From positions 1 through 64,000 of the forward strand of contig CADBJU010000014.1 of the NCBI GenBank assembly GCA_902795045.1: a stretch of DNA of 64,000 nt, read 5' to 3'. The position numbers and the translations under genes were made by a program. The DNA is from Oscillospiraceae bacterium (lineage in GTDB: Bacteria; Bacillota; Clostridia; Oscillospirales; Oscillospiraceae). Each line of letters starts with the position of its first letter. Positions within the stretch are counted from its first letter, which is position 1. The notes below the pieces were generated by a model. That model made no database searches. It saw only the letters and a program-made list of their open reading frames with translations, and had not been told where the DNA came from. Positions 27,474 through 35,425 of this stretch are shown here, one piece after another.

Positions 27474-28169
27474 ATGATCGGATTCTATGACTATACCGTG
27501 ATCCTGACCTATTTCTCGCTGCTGTCGGCAACAACGGGCATCGTTGTGTCGCTCTCCGGCGGCGGGCATCCGTATTACGGCTGCCTCTTCCTGCTGTTCT
27601 GCGGGCTGTGCGACGCCTTTGACGGCAAGGTCGCCCGCACCAAAAAGGGCAGGACCAAGATGGAGATGGACTTCGGCATTCAGATCGACTCCCTGTCCGA
27701 TCTGGTGGCCTTCGGCGTACTGCCCGCCTGCATCGGCGCGGCGCTCATCCGCGTGTCCCCGTATCTGACGAACATGCTGGAGGGCCTGCCCGTGCGCTGG
27801 GAGACCGCCTCCTGGAAATTCGTGCTGCACGCCTTCCTGGTGCTGTATGTGCTGGCGGCGATGATCCGCCTGGCCTACTACAACGTGACCGAGGAGGAGC
27901 GGCAGAGCAAAGAGAAGACCGCCCGCAAGGAGTACCTGGGCCTTCCCGTGACCTCGGCGGCGCTGATTTTCCCCTTTGTGCTGCTGCTGCAATATCTGAC
28001 GAAGGCGGACATCACCGTTGTGTACCTCGGGGCCAGCATCCTGACGGGGGCGCTGTTCATCACGCCGATCCGGGTGGCAAAGCCGGGCCTTCGCGGCATC
28101 CTCATCATGGTCGGCATCGGCGCGCTGGAATTTTTCCTTTTGCTGTTCTGGAAGGTGATCGTGAAATGA
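27474..28169 (+). CDS. pssA: CDP-diacylglycerol-serine O-phosphatidyltransferase
   Basis: The 231-residue membrane enzyme makes phosphatidylserine from CDP-diacylglycerol and serine. The CDP-alcohol phosphatidyltransferase signature is intact (DAFDGKVARTKKGR ... DFGIQIDSLSDLVAFG, residues 43-79), with the DG..AR..G...D...D pattern, and several transmembrane helices follow. The ATG at 27474 has AGGAAGGA upstream. It overlaps psd by 4 nt (ATGA), and the pair makes phosphatidylethanolamine. Confidence 0.93.
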   Translation: MIGFYDYTVILTYFSLLSATTGIVVSLSGGGHPYYGCLFLLFCGLCDAFDGKVARTKKGRTKMEMDFGIQIDSLSDLVAFGVLPACIGAALIRVSPYLTNMLEGLPVRWETASWKFVLHAFLVLYVLAAMIRLAYYNVTEEERQSKEKTARKEYLGLPVTSAALIFPFVLLLQYLTKADITVVYLGASILTGALFITPIRVAKPGLRGILIMVGIGALEFFLLLFWKVIVK

Positions 28170-29014
28170 AGCGTCAGGGCATCGCGCCGCTCCCCGCCGG
28201 GGCGGCGCTGCGTTTTTTATATGAGAAAAAGGCGGGGCGGGCCTTGCTGAAAATCGCGGCCTCCCGCCCGGTATCAATGCTTGCGGGCAGGTTCATGGAC
28301 TCGCCGCTGTCGCGTCCGCTGATTAAACCCTTTGCCCGCGCCGTCGGCATCGACATGGCGGACTATCTGCCGGTGAAGTATGACTGCTTCAACGCCTTTT
28401 TCTGCCGCCCGATCCGCAAAAACCTGCGCCCCGTCTCGGAGGAGGCGAAAAGCTTCATGGCCCCCTGCGACGGGCTTCTGAGCGCCTATCCCATCATGGA
28501 CGGTCTTGTGCTGCCCATCAAGCAGAGCCGCTACACCATCGCGAATCTGCTCGGGGATGATCCCGCCGCCGCGGATTTTCAGGACGGCGTGTGCCTGGTC
28601 TTCCGCCTGTGCGTGCAGCACTATCACCGCTACGCCTACCTGGACGACGGTGTGATCGTGAGCAAGCGTTTTCTGCCCGGGGAGCTTCACACCGTGCGGC
28701 CCATTGCCCTCGCGGCCCTGCCGGTCTTCACCCGCAACTGTCGGGAGTATACGATCATGGACACGAAAAATTTCGGCCGCCTTGCCCAGATCGAAGTCGG
28801 CGCGATGCTGGTCGGGCGTGTGGAAAACTACAAGGGCGCGGGCGTAAGTTTCCGGCGCGGCGAGGAAAAGGGACGTTTCCTCTACGGCGGCAGCACGGTG
28901 GTCCTGCTCTTGCAGAAGGGCCGCGCGGAGCTGGACAGAGAATTATTTGAAAACACCGAAAACGGCCTCGAGACCCCGGTCAAGCTCGGGGAAGTGCTCG
29001 GGCACGGAATATAA
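28166..29014 (+). CDS. psd: Phosphatidylserine decarboxylase
   Basis: The 282-residue proenzyme decarboxylates phosphatidylserine to phosphatidylethanolamine. The autocleavage motif is GGST at residues 241-244, where cleavage before Ser243 makes the pyruvoyl group; the general-base segments MAPCDG and QHYHRYAY are also intact. It is membrane-associated through its N-terminal region. It is translationally coupled to pssA. A family-E repeat follows the stop. Confidence 0.94.
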   Translation: MKRQGIAPLPAGAALRFLYEKKAGRALLKIAASRPVSMLAGRFMDSPLSRPLIKPFARAVGIDMADYLPVKYDCFNAFFCRPIRKNLRPVSEEAKSFMAPCDGLLSAYPIMDGLVLPIKQSRYTIANLLGDDPAAADFQDGVCLVFRLCVQHYHRYAYLDDGVIVSKRFLPGELHTVRPIALAALPVFTRNCREYTIMDTKNFGRLAQIEVGAMLVGRVENYKGAGVSFRRGEEKGRFLYGGSTVVLLLQKGRAELDRELFENTENGLETPVKLGEVLGHGI

Positions 29015-29030
29015 AAAACAGGGATAAAAA

Positions 29031-29118
29031 CTGTAGGGGCCGATGCCCTCATCGGCCCGCCGATCAGCAACCAAGCGCTTTATTCGGCGGGTCGATCAGG
29101 GGATCGACCCCTACGTTT
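29031..29118. repeat. Family-E palindrome
   Basis: GTAGGGGCCGATGCCCTCAT ... TCAGGGGATCGACCCCTACG forms a long imperfect hairpin between the convergent psd and acyltransferase genes. It could act as a shared terminator, although T runs are short. Confidence 0.75.
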
Positions 29119-29140
29119 TTGTGTATCTAATCCGGTAATT

Positions 29141-30154
29141 TCATGTGACCAGTTTTCTCAGTCCCGGCACTTTCAGCATGACCCAGCTTATCCCGAGCGG
29201 GATGAGCAGGAAGCAGACATAGCAGAGCGGGTAGAGCCACACGGCGCTGTACCGCGTGAGGTCAAAGTGTCGGCTGCGCACGGCGTCGAGGAAGATCGGG
29301 TGCATGAGATACATCCCGAAGGAGCAGGCCGAGAAGGTCTTGACAAAGCCCCAGAGCTTCGGCGGCAGGGTCTCGATGCGCTTGCAGAGACAGAAGAGAA
29401 AGGCCGCCGTGAGCGCGGAGGAGATGGACAGATCTTCATACAGCGCGTCCGAGGCCGCGCCGATGGAGATGGCATAGCGCCGGTTCAAAAACGCGATCAG
29501 CAGCGCCGCCGCAAGAGCCGCGCAGCCCAGGGCCGTGAGCTGCTTTTCGGAGAGCGTCTCCTTGTACAGCACATAGCCCAGCGGCATCATCACAAAGTAG
29601 CGGTAATAACGAAAATCGTAGGGTGCAATGAGGGCCGCAAGCCATTCGGGCTTATCGGGCAGAGCGTTCAAGGTCGCCTGCACGCAGACGATGGCGGCAA
29701 GCAAAATTGCGCCTTTTCGTACGTTATCGTGATTGCCGTGGAGCATCCCGTGCAGAAGCGGCAGGGCGCAGTAGCACATCGCCATCGTGGGCAGGAACCA
29801 CAGATGGAAGTAGCCCCGCAGCACCAGCGGCAGAAAGGCCTCGCCCGGGGTATGGTAGTGGAGGAACAGGGCGTCGATGCTGTTTAAGATCAGTGACCAG
29901 ACATAATACAGCACCAGCATATGCCCGGCCCTTTTCAGGTGCTTATGGAAATCCAGCTTCTCGCGCCCGAGGAACAGCGTGCCGCTGACCATGAAAAACA
30001 GCAGCACCGACGAGCGCAGGAACACGCACAGCAGATTATAAGCGGCCCAGGCGGGGGCAGCGGGATCAAAGTCCCAGAACAGCATTCCCGTGTGCCCCAG
30101 CACCACCATCATGCAGGCCAGCACCCGGCACACGTCAAGACTCGCTTTTCTCAT
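29141..30154 (-). CDS. Acyltransferase 3 family membrane protein
   Basis: The 337-residue protein starts MRKASLDVCRVLACMMVVLG, followed by GHTG with the catalytic His of the family, and has about ten transmembrane helices. It would transfer an acyl group to an extracytoplasmic sugar. Its ATG overlaps the stop of the GtrII-like gene by 4 nt, so the two proteins probably modify the same surface glycan. It is closely similar in length and plan to the protein at 37090. Confidence 0.88.
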   Translation of the reverse strand: MRKASLDVCRVLACMMVVLGHTGMLFWDFDPAAPAWAAYNLLCVFLRSSVLLFFMVSGTLFLGREKLDFHKHLKRAGHMLVLYYVWSLILNSIDALFLHYHTPGEAFLPLVLRGYFHLWFLPTMAMCYCALPLLHGMLHGNHDNVRKGAILLAAIVCVQATLNALPDKPEWLAALIAPYDFRYYRYFVMMPLGYVLYKETLSEKQLTALGCAALAAALLIAFLNRRYAISIGAASDALYEDLSISSALTAAFLFCLCKRIETLPPKLWGFVKTFSACSFGMYLMHPIFLDAVRSRHFDLTRYSAVWLYPLCYVCFLLIPLGISWVMLKVPGLRKLVT

Positions 30155-31635
30155 GCGTCGGCCTCCTTGTTGGAAAATTTGACCGCGATCACGTCCCCGA
30201 TGCGCTGCACCGAGCCGTCATAGGGATATACGGGCATGCCGTCCGTCTCCAGCGCCGCCGCCTCTTCCTCCGAGGCGAAGGGGATGTCACAGCCCAGATA
30301 CTGACTGATGATGTCCTCGGCGTAGGCCACGCTCCCCAGCTCCAGACTCGGAAGCTGCAAGGGCGCGTCGGTGAAGTGCCGGTCAATGTCATAGCGGAGC
30401 GCGGGGGCGTCGCCCACGAGGGCAAGGCGGTCGCCCTCGGCAAAGCCGGGGGTCTCCATGACGCGCGTAAGGAGCGTCGTGTAAAAGCTCTTGAGTTCCT
30501 CAAAGCGCAGATAATAGCGCAGATACAGGGCGTTTGCGTAATAAATGTTCCCGCAGAGGATCAGCGTGAGCGAGAGCGCTGTCACACGCCTGAGCGCCGG
30601 GGCCGGAGCAGGCTTCCACCCGTCCAGCTGCGCCGCGCACAGGACATACAGCGACGCAAAGCTGTACAGCGACAGGGAGTGGATAAAGCCGCTGTCCGCC
30701 AGCAGATACAGGCAGTAGCAGCTCAACGGCCAGAGAAACAGGCACAGCCCCGCAAGCCCCAGGGAGGGCAGGTCGCCCTTTTTCCAAAGCTGCGCGAGCA
30801 TCGTGACGCCGACGATAAGCAGCAAGGCCAGGTGCATCACCCGCGAGACCTTGTTCGGCACATAGCCGAAGCGCCCGTCGAAGAAGGTCATGAGCCAGGA
30901 CTTGTACACCACCAGAAAGCGGCGCGGGAAGCTCAGGGAATCGTTGACGGCCTCCTGCAAAAGCGGGAGATTCAAAAGTTTCAAAGCCGCCAGCAGCGCA
31001 AGACCGTAGAGCGCAAGCGAAAGCAGCAGCATCGCGAGCATCATCACGCCCTCGCGGAAAACCGCGAGCGCAGTTTTCTTTGTGCGGCAGAGCTGCACGA
31101 TCATATAGATCACGCAAAAGCTCGCGGCGATGGAGAAGTAGCCCTGATAGATGCTGCACGAAAAGCCGATCAGCAGGGGAGAAACGATCCAGCGTCCCCG
31201 TCTGCCCGTGATAAAATACCACACGCCCGTCACGGTCAGCAGCAGAGAGACGGCGTAGGGCGCGGCGGTGAAGGTATAGAGCATGGTGCCCGCCTGGGCG
31301 GGGAAGGTGGCGAAGGCCCCGGCAAGCAGAATTTGCAGAACCGGGCTTTTGATCTCAAACAGCCGCACCGTGACGCACACCGCCGCCGCGAGCAGCACAA
31401 TGCTCATCAGCCCGTAGATCCAGGGCATGGACACATCAGGCATCACAAAGCGCAGAAGCTCCAGCCCGTAGCGCCCGGAGGGCGTGGTGATCCCCTTGCC
31501 GAAGAGGCCCAGGGGGTTCAGATCATCGCCCACGGGGATCTTGTTCGTCATGCAGAAGCCGTAGGCCAGAAGCCCCAAGCCCAGCGACGCAAAGAAGGGC
31601 AGGCGGTTTTCGTTGTAAAGTCGTTTTATGTTCAT
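30151..31635 (-). CDS. GtrII-like polytopic glucosyltransferase
   Basis: This protein of about 494 residues has ten or more transmembrane helices and resembles the glucosyltransferase GtrII family (PF14264): an early extracytoplasmic loop with NKIPVGDDLNPLG and SGRYG, then FPAQAGTMLYTFTAAPYA. Such GT-C enzymes move glucose from a lipid-linked donor onto surface glycan outside the membrane. The ATG at 31635 is preferred over a TTG ten codons upstream, though neither has a good ribosome site. It is coupled to the acyltransferase. The 5' region overlaps the promoter of the convergent small-RNA locus. Confidence 0.75.
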   Translation of the reverse strand: MNIKRLYNENRLPFFASLGLGLLAYGFCMTNKIPVGDDLNPLGLFGKGITTPSGRYGLELLRFVMPDVSMPWIYGLMSIVLLAAAVCVTVRLFEIKSPVLQILLAGAFATFPAQAGTMLYTFTAAPYAVSLLLTVTGVWYFITGRRGRWIVSPLLIGFSCSIYQGYFSIAASFCVIYMIVQLCRTKKTALAVFREGVMMLAMLLLSLALYGLALLAALKLLNLPLLQEAVNDSLSFPRRFLVVYKSWLMTFFDGRFGYVPNKVSRVMHLALLLIVGVTMLAQLWKKGDLPSLGLAGLCLFLWPLSCYCLYLLADSGFIHSLSLYSFASLYVLCAAQLDGWKPAPAPALRRVTALSLTLILCGNIYYANALYLRYYLRFEELKSFYTTLLTRVMETPGFAEGDRLALVGDAPALRYDIDRHFTDAPLQLPSLELGSVAYAEDIISQYLGCDIPFASEEEAAALETDGMPVYPYDGSVQRIGDVIAVKFSNKEADA

Positions 31636-31651
31636 ATGAGTCGAAAAATGG

Positions 31652-31680
31652 TTGACAAACCTCAAATCATTATGTAAACT
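31652..31680 (+). promoter_or_regulatory. Plus-strand promoter of the small RNA/peptide locus
   Basis: Perfect TTGACA (31652-31657), a 17-nt spacer and TAAACT (31675-31680) predict an RNA starting near 31687. It lies inside the 5' region of the opposite-strand GtrII-like gene. Confidence 0.7.
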
Positions 31681-31686
31681 GCTACT

Positions 31687-31817
31687 GGGGCGTTGCCTCG
31701 TCAGAAGAAACTCGCTCCAGTCCGCGTCTGCGGTTTGCGAAAGAGCCGCAAACGCTCCCTATCCGCTCCTTCCTTCTTCCTCCCCAATCAAAGCACAAGC
31801 TTTGATTGGGCTTTTTG
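31687..31817 (+). ncRNA. Predicted 130-nt leader RNA ending in an intrinsic terminator
   Basis: After the promoter comes GGCGTTGCCTCGTCAG, a GCGGTTTGCG/CGCAAACGC hairpin, a pyrimidine-rich tract (CCTTCCTTCTTCCTCCCC) and then a terminator. The tract could pair with the GGAGG site of the downstream 27-residue peptide. The peptide is reached only by reading through the terminator, so the leader may act as an attenuator. No known riboswitch class was recognised. Confidence 0.5.
31783..31817 (+). terminator. Intrinsic terminator inside the small locus
   Basis: The perfect 12-bp stem CCCAATCAAAGC-ACAA-GCTTTGATTGGG is followed by CTTTTTG. Confidence 0.88.
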
Positions 31818-31849
31818 TTCCGTCACATCTCCGAAAGGAGGTGTTGCAA

Positions 31850-31933
31850 ATGCCGATTACATTGACCTTCCATATCCGTGGATATACGGTTACGGTCACG
31901 GTAAAAAGCAGAAACCGCCACTCTGGCCAGTGA
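31850..31933 (+). CDS. 27-residue basic peptide of a possible type I toxin-antitoxin locus
   Basis: The ATG follows a very strong AAAGGAGGTG site. The peptide reads MPITLTFHIRGYTVTVTV followed by a basic tail ending RHSGQ: an alternating hydrophobic stretch, then a positive C-terminus. Its 3' end overlaps an antisense RNA that starts on the opposite strand from a consensus promoter and stops at a hairpin covering the peptide's last codons. This convergent geometry is like TxpA/RatA and Fst loci. I do not recognise the peptide family for certain, and it lacks an obvious transmembrane helix, so toxin activity is inference. Confidence 0.55.
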   Translation: MPITLTFHIRGYTVTVTVKSRNRHSGQ

Positions 31934-31995
31934 CGGTTTCTAATATTATGTAGAAAACCTGACGGGCGGAGCCGCATTTAGGCAACGCCTTTTAT
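31895..31995 (-). ncRNA. Predicted 100-nt antisense RNA over the peptide 3' end
   Basis: A consensus minus-strand promoter predicts a start near 31995. The RNA begins with GGCGTTGCCT, the same sequence that begins the plus-strand RNA, and ends at the hairpin at 31911-31940 followed by TTTTT (31907-31903). It would pair with about 40-80 nt of the peptide mRNA 3' end. Its hairpin is fully paired (one G-U) on this strand and has a C-A mismatch on the other. Confidence 0.6.
31903..31942 (-). terminator. Terminator of the antisense RNA
   Basis: GAAACCGTCACT-GGCCAG-AGTGGCGGTTTC followed by TGCTTTTT on the minus strand. The stem sits across the stop codon of the 27-residue peptide on the plus strand. 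Confidence 0.8.
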
Positions 31996-32001
31996 ATTTT
32001 C

Positions 32002-32030
32002 ATTATAACGAGTGCATGCATCCTTGTCAA
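32002..32030 (-). promoter_or_regulatory. Perfect-consensus sigma-A promoter of the antisense RNA
   Basis: On the minus strand TTGACA (32030-32025), a 17-nt spacer and TATAAT (32007-32002) match the consensus exactly. No protein gene lies downstream in this direction before the terminator, which points to a strongly expressed small RNA. Confidence 0.85.
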
Positions 32031-32054
32031 GAAAAACATAGGAATCAGGCATGC

Positions 32055-33410
32055 TTAGTTCCTCAGACTGTGCAGCGGTGCCGGGATGCGCCCGCCGCGG
32101 GCGATGAACTCGCTCGCGCTGCCGCGGTGCAGCGGCATGATGGGCGCCGAGCCGAGAAGCCCGCCGAAGTCCACGCTGTCGCCCACGGTCTTGCCCTTGA
32201 CGGGGATGATGCGCACGGCGGTGGTCTTGTTGTTGACCATGCCGATGGCGGCCTCGTCGGCGATGACGGCGGAGATGGTGTCGGCGTCCGTGTCGCCGGG
32301 GACGGCGATCATGTCAAGGCCGACGGAGCAGACGCAGGTCATGGCCTCGAGCTTGTCGATGCAGAGTGTCCCCTCCTTGGCGGAGGCGATCATGCCCGCA
32401 TCCTCGGAAACGGGGATGAAGGCGCCGGAGAGCCCGCCCACATGGGACGACGCCATCACGCCGCCCTTCTTGACCGCGTCGTTTAACAGCGCCAGCGCTG
32501 CCGTCGTGCCGTGTCCGCCGCAGCGCTCCAGGCCCATGATCTCAAGGATCTCCGCCACGCTGTCGCCGATGGCGGGGGTGGGGGCCAGAGACAGGTCCAC
32601 CACGCCGAAGGGCACGCCCAGGCGGCGGGACGCCTCCTGCGCCACCAGCTCGCCCATGCGCGTGATTTTGAAGGCGGTGCGCTTGATGGTTTCGGCCACC
32701 ACGTCAAAGCTCTCGCCCTTGCATTCTTTCAGCGCGTGGGCAACGACGCCGGGGCCGGAAACGCCCACGTTGATGACGGTCTCCGGCTCGCCCACGCCGT
32801 GGAAGGCGCCCGCCATGAAGGGGTTATCCTCCACGGCGTTTGCAAACACCACGAGCTTGGCGCAGCCCATGAAGCCGCGCTCGGAGGTCTCCTTGATGAT
32901 CCTGCCCATGAGGGCCACGGCGTCCATGTTGATGCCGGCCCGGGTGGAGCCGACGTTGACGCTCGCGCACACAAGCTCGGTTTCGCTCAGGGCCTCGGGC
33001 AGCGAGCGGATGAGCCGAAGGTCGCTCTCGGTAAAGCCCTTGTGGCACAGAGCCGAGAAGCCGCCGATGAAGTTGACGCCGGTCTCCTTCGCAGCCCTGT
33101 CGAGGGTGCGGGCGATGGGGGCGTAGTCGCTCCCCGCGCAGGCCGCCGCGACGAGCGAGATCGGCGTCACGGAGATGCGCTTGTTGACAATGGGGATGCC
33201 AAACTCGTCCTCAATGTCGCAGCCGGTCTTCACGAGGTTCCCGGCGCAGCGGCAGATTTTGTCATAGATCTTGCGGCAGCAGGCGTCCATGTCCGTATCC
33301 GCGCAGTCTAAGAGACTGATGCCCATGGTTATGGTGCGCACGTCCAGATGCTGCTGGTTGATCATCTGGATGGTCTGCAGAATTTCGCTGCTGTTGAGAA
33401 GATAGCTCAT
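32055..33410 (-). CDS. PFL family protein (DUF711/UPF0210)
   Basis: The 451-residue cytoplasmic protein belongs to the DUF711 family, structurally related to the glycyl-radical enzymes but without the radical loop. Typical stretches are [20 protein letters not shown] near the start, [14 protein letters not shown] in the centre and [20 protein letters not shown] near the C-terminus. Its function is unknown. Its ATG is 9 nt after the stop of the ACT-domain gene, with a GAGGTG site overlapping that stop; this gene pair is conserved across Firmicutes, which suggests a shared regulatory role. Confidence 0.92.
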   Translation of the reverse strand: MSYLLNSSEILQTIQMINQQHLDVRTITMGISLLDCADTDMDACCRKIYDKICRCAGNLVKTGCDIEDEFGIPIVNKRISVTPISLVAAACAGSDYAPIARTLDRAAKETGVNFIGGFSALCHKGFTESDLRLIRSLPEALSETELVCASVNVGSTRAGINMDAVALMGRIIKETSERGFMGCAKLVVFANAVEDNPFMAGAFHGVGEPETVINVGVSGPGVVAHALKECKGESFDVVAETIKRTAFKITRMGELVAQEASRRLGVPFGVVDLSLAPTPAIGDSVAEILEIMGLERCGGHGTTAALALLNDAVKKGGVMASSHVGGLSGAFIPVSEDAGMIASAKEGTLCIDKLEAMTCVCSVGLDMIAVPGDTDADTISAVIADEAAIGMVNNKTTAVRIIPVKGKTVGDSVDFGGLLGSAPIMPLHRGSASEFIARGGRIPAPLHSLRN

Positions 33411-33419
33411 GGCGGCACC

Positions 33420-33689
33420 TCAGACCTTGTGCATGGCGTCGAAGATGTCCTGACGCTGGATGTGGATGTCGAGGCCGCGCTCCTGCCCCTTGTCGGCGAG
33501 GTAGCGGCTCAGCTCCACAAAGCTCATGCCGCAGTCGGTGAGATCGACCAGCATGATCATGGCGAAATATTCCTGCAAAAGCGTCTGGCTGATGTCCAGG
33601 ACGTTGATATCCTTTTCCGCAAGCAGCGCGGTCACATAGGCGATGATGCCCTTGCTGTCGCGGGCAAATACACTGACGATAGCTTTCAT
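33420..33689 (-). CDS. ACT domain-containing protein (UPF0237)
   Basis: The 89-residue protein is one ACT domain: KAIVSVFARDSKGIIAYVTA followed by LLAEKDINVLDISQT has the usual ligand-binding Gly at the strand-helix turn, and the second half ends QDIFDAMHKV. ACT domains bind amino acids as regulators. The ATG at 33689 follows AAAGGAAG; upstream in-frame codons only extend it into the repeat at 33713-33829. It pairs with the PFL-family gene downstream. Confidence 0.92.
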   Translation of the reverse strand: MKAIVSVFARDSKGIIAYVTALLAEKDINVLDISQTLLQEYFAMIMLVDLTDCGMSFVELSRYLADKGQERGLDIHIQRQDIFDAMHKV

Positions 33690-33712
33690 TTCGACTCTTC
33701 CTTTCAATATGG

Positions 33713-33829
33713 ATACCCTCTCCGCCCCAGTGTGCGCACTGGGGCACCTCTCCCAAAGGGAGAGGCAAGGCTTGGCTCCCCCTATGGGGGAGCTGTCACC
33801 AGTGCGCACACTGGTGACTGAGAGGGTCA
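33713..33829. repeat. Two family-B half elements, back to back
   Basis: The first half is GCCCCAGTGTGCGCACTGGGGC with CTCTCCCAAAGGGAGAGGCAAG, the second CTTGGCTCCCCCTATGGGGG with CACCAGTGCGCACACTGGTG. The order of halves is opposite to the other copies. It lies between nth and the ACT-domain gene. Confidence 0.75.
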
Positions 33830-34462
33830 GCCCGAAAAGTGCTGGCACAAATGTCTGACGCAGCATTTTTCGCACTCCGGCTTTCTCGCGTCACAGACCG
33901 CCCTGCCGTGCAGGACCAGACAGTGACAGAAGTCGGACGAGCGCTCCGGCGGCAGGATCTTTCTGAGCTCCATTTCGATCTTCACCGGGTCCTTGAGATC
34001 GTCCACCAGCCCCATGCGATTGGAGAGGCGGATGCAGTGGGTGTCCACCACCGTGGAGCCGGGCACGCGGAACACATCGCCGAGGATGAGGTTTGCCGTC
34101 TTGCGTCCCACGCCGGGAAGGGCGGTCAGCTCCTCCATGGTGCGCGGCAACTCCCCGTTGTACTTTTCCAGCAGCACCTGGGCGCATTTGACAATGTCCC
34201 TCGCCTTGGCCCGGAAAAAGCCGCAGGAGTGTACGTATTTCTCCACTTCTTCCACATCCGCCTCCGCAAAGGCCTCAAGGGTGGGGAAGCGCTCAAAGAG
34301 GGCCGGGGTGATCTGGTTTACGCGCTCGTCGGTACACTGGGCGGCAAGGCGCACGGAAAACAGCAGCTCATAGTCCTTGCCCCAGTCAAGCGTACAGCTT
34401 GCCTCGGGGTATTCCTCCAGCAGCAGCCGCACGATCTCCCGTACCTGTTCAGGTGTCCGCAT
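33827..34462 (-). CDS. nth: Endonuclease III
   Basis: The 211-residue base-excision glycosylase/AP lyase removes oxidised pyrimidines from DNA. The helix-hairpin-helix LPGVGRKTANLILGDVF supplies catalytic Lys121, and STVVDTHCIRLSNR supplies Asp140. The C-terminal C-x6-C-x2-C-x5-C iron-sulphur motif (CDARKPECEKCCVRHLC) is complete. Its final codons run into the family-B repeat. It is separated by 16 nt from the Thr/Pro-rich protein gene upstream, so the two may share a transcript. Confidence 0.96.
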   Translation of the reverse strand: MRTPEQVREIVRLLLEEYPEASCTLDWGKDYELLFSVRLAAQCTDERVNQITPALFERFPTLEAFAEADVEEVEKYVHSCGFFRAKARDIVKCAQVLLEKYNGELPRTMEELTALPGVGRKTANLILGDVFRVPGSTVVDTHCIRLSNRMGLVDDLKDPVKIEMELRKILPPERSSDFCHCLVLHGRAVCDARKPECEKCCVRHLCQHFSG

Positions 34463-34478
34463 ATCTGTCTACCTCGCT

Positions 34479-35162
34479 TTACCGCATCAGGTCGATCGCG
34501 CCGCCGCATTCCACGGTGTCGATCTCCTGGCGGAAGTAAGTGCCGCGGAAGAGATACTGCACCTGCACCGGGAAGCTCTTCTGCTGCCCGGAGGCGAGGT
34601 TCAGCACATGCTCGGTCGTGGCGATGAGGCTTGAATGGATGCTGGCGTTGTCGTCAATGTCAAGAGAGGGGGTGTCGGCGGTCTGGTAATTGTCGCCGAC
34701 GGAGACGTTCACAGCGCCGCGGGACTCCTGGATCTGGATCGAATAGGACTCCAGATAGACCTTGACGCGCACGCCTACGTGCTGCTCATCCAGCAGCAGC
34801 GCCTCCCAGTCGGCCCGGATGTTCATGGGAACGCCGGTATTGGAGACGAAGGAGCCGGTGCCGATGACCTGCCCCACCGGGACGGGCGTAGCTGTAGGCT
34901 TCGGCGTGGGGGTGGGCACCGGCGTCGGTGTCGGGGTGGGCGCGGGCGTCGGCGGCACGGGGGTCGGCATGATGGTGGAGACGGGCATGGGCGTCACCGT
35001 GGGCGCAACCGTCGGCGCGGGCGTTGCGCGGTAGGGGTCATAGCCCAGGCTCTCGACCTCTTTCTTCTCCCGTTCCATATCCAGCAGCAGCGTGATGGCG
35101 GTGGCCATCACCAGCAGAAACACGACAATAAACAAAATCGCTTTGATTTTCCCTTTACGCAT
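34479..35162 (-). CDS. Membrane-anchored protein with Thr/Pro-rich linker
   Basis: The 227-residue protein has a short basic start, one transmembrane anchor (residues 8-27), a Thr/Pro-rich linker of about 60 residues made of TPTPTPVPTPTPKPT-type repeats (45-100), and a C-terminal beta-rich extracellular domain of about 125 residues. The domain has the look of DUF4352-type accessory domains (SFPVQVQYLFRGTYFRQEID) but I cannot assign it. The linker suggests the domain is held off the cell wall. It precedes nth and is divergent from rarA. Confidence 0.7.
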   Translation of the reverse strand: MRKGKIKAILFIVVFLLVMATAITLLLDMEREKKEVESLGYDPYRATPAPTVAPTVTPMPVSTIMPTPVPPTPAPTPTPTPVPTPTPKPTATPVPVGQVIGTGSFVSNTGVPMNIRADWEALLLDEQHVGVRVKVYLESYSIQIQESRGAVNVSVGDNYQTADTPSLDIDDNASIHSSLIATTEHVLNLASGQQKSFPVQVQYLFRGTYFRQEIDTVECGGAIDLMR

Positions 35163-35362
35163 ATATGTACTCCTTTACGCAAGTATTGGCATTATACAGC
35201 ACAGAGCCGAAAATGTCCACACGAAGCTTGAACATCTTCCATGTTTTGCCAAAGTATAAGACGAACAAAAGAAAAAAGTTCGCTGATTTTATGATTGTCT
35301 GCGAAGCAGACACCATAACTTCACTTTCCACTTTCCACTTTTCACTTTATCAAAGAATTTCT

Positions 35363-35391
35363 TTTACAAACGCGGCGCAGGGTGATATAAT
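35363..35391 (+). promoter_or_regulatory. Promoter of rarA
   Basis: TTTACA (35363-35368), a 17-nt spacer and perfect TATAAT (35386-35391) lie 35 nt before the rarA ATG. Simple CACTTTCCACTTTCCACTTT repeats lie just upstream (35325-35350). Confidence 0.85.
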
Positions 35392-35425
35392 TCTTATATT
35401 ATGGTTTACGAAAGGGGGGCGCGCC

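Noticed and set aside
31652..31849. TTG-started extension of the 27-residue peptide to 93 residues
   Set aside because: It would start in the promoter -35 box, cross a strong terminator, and ignore the AAAGGAGGTG site before the internal ATG.
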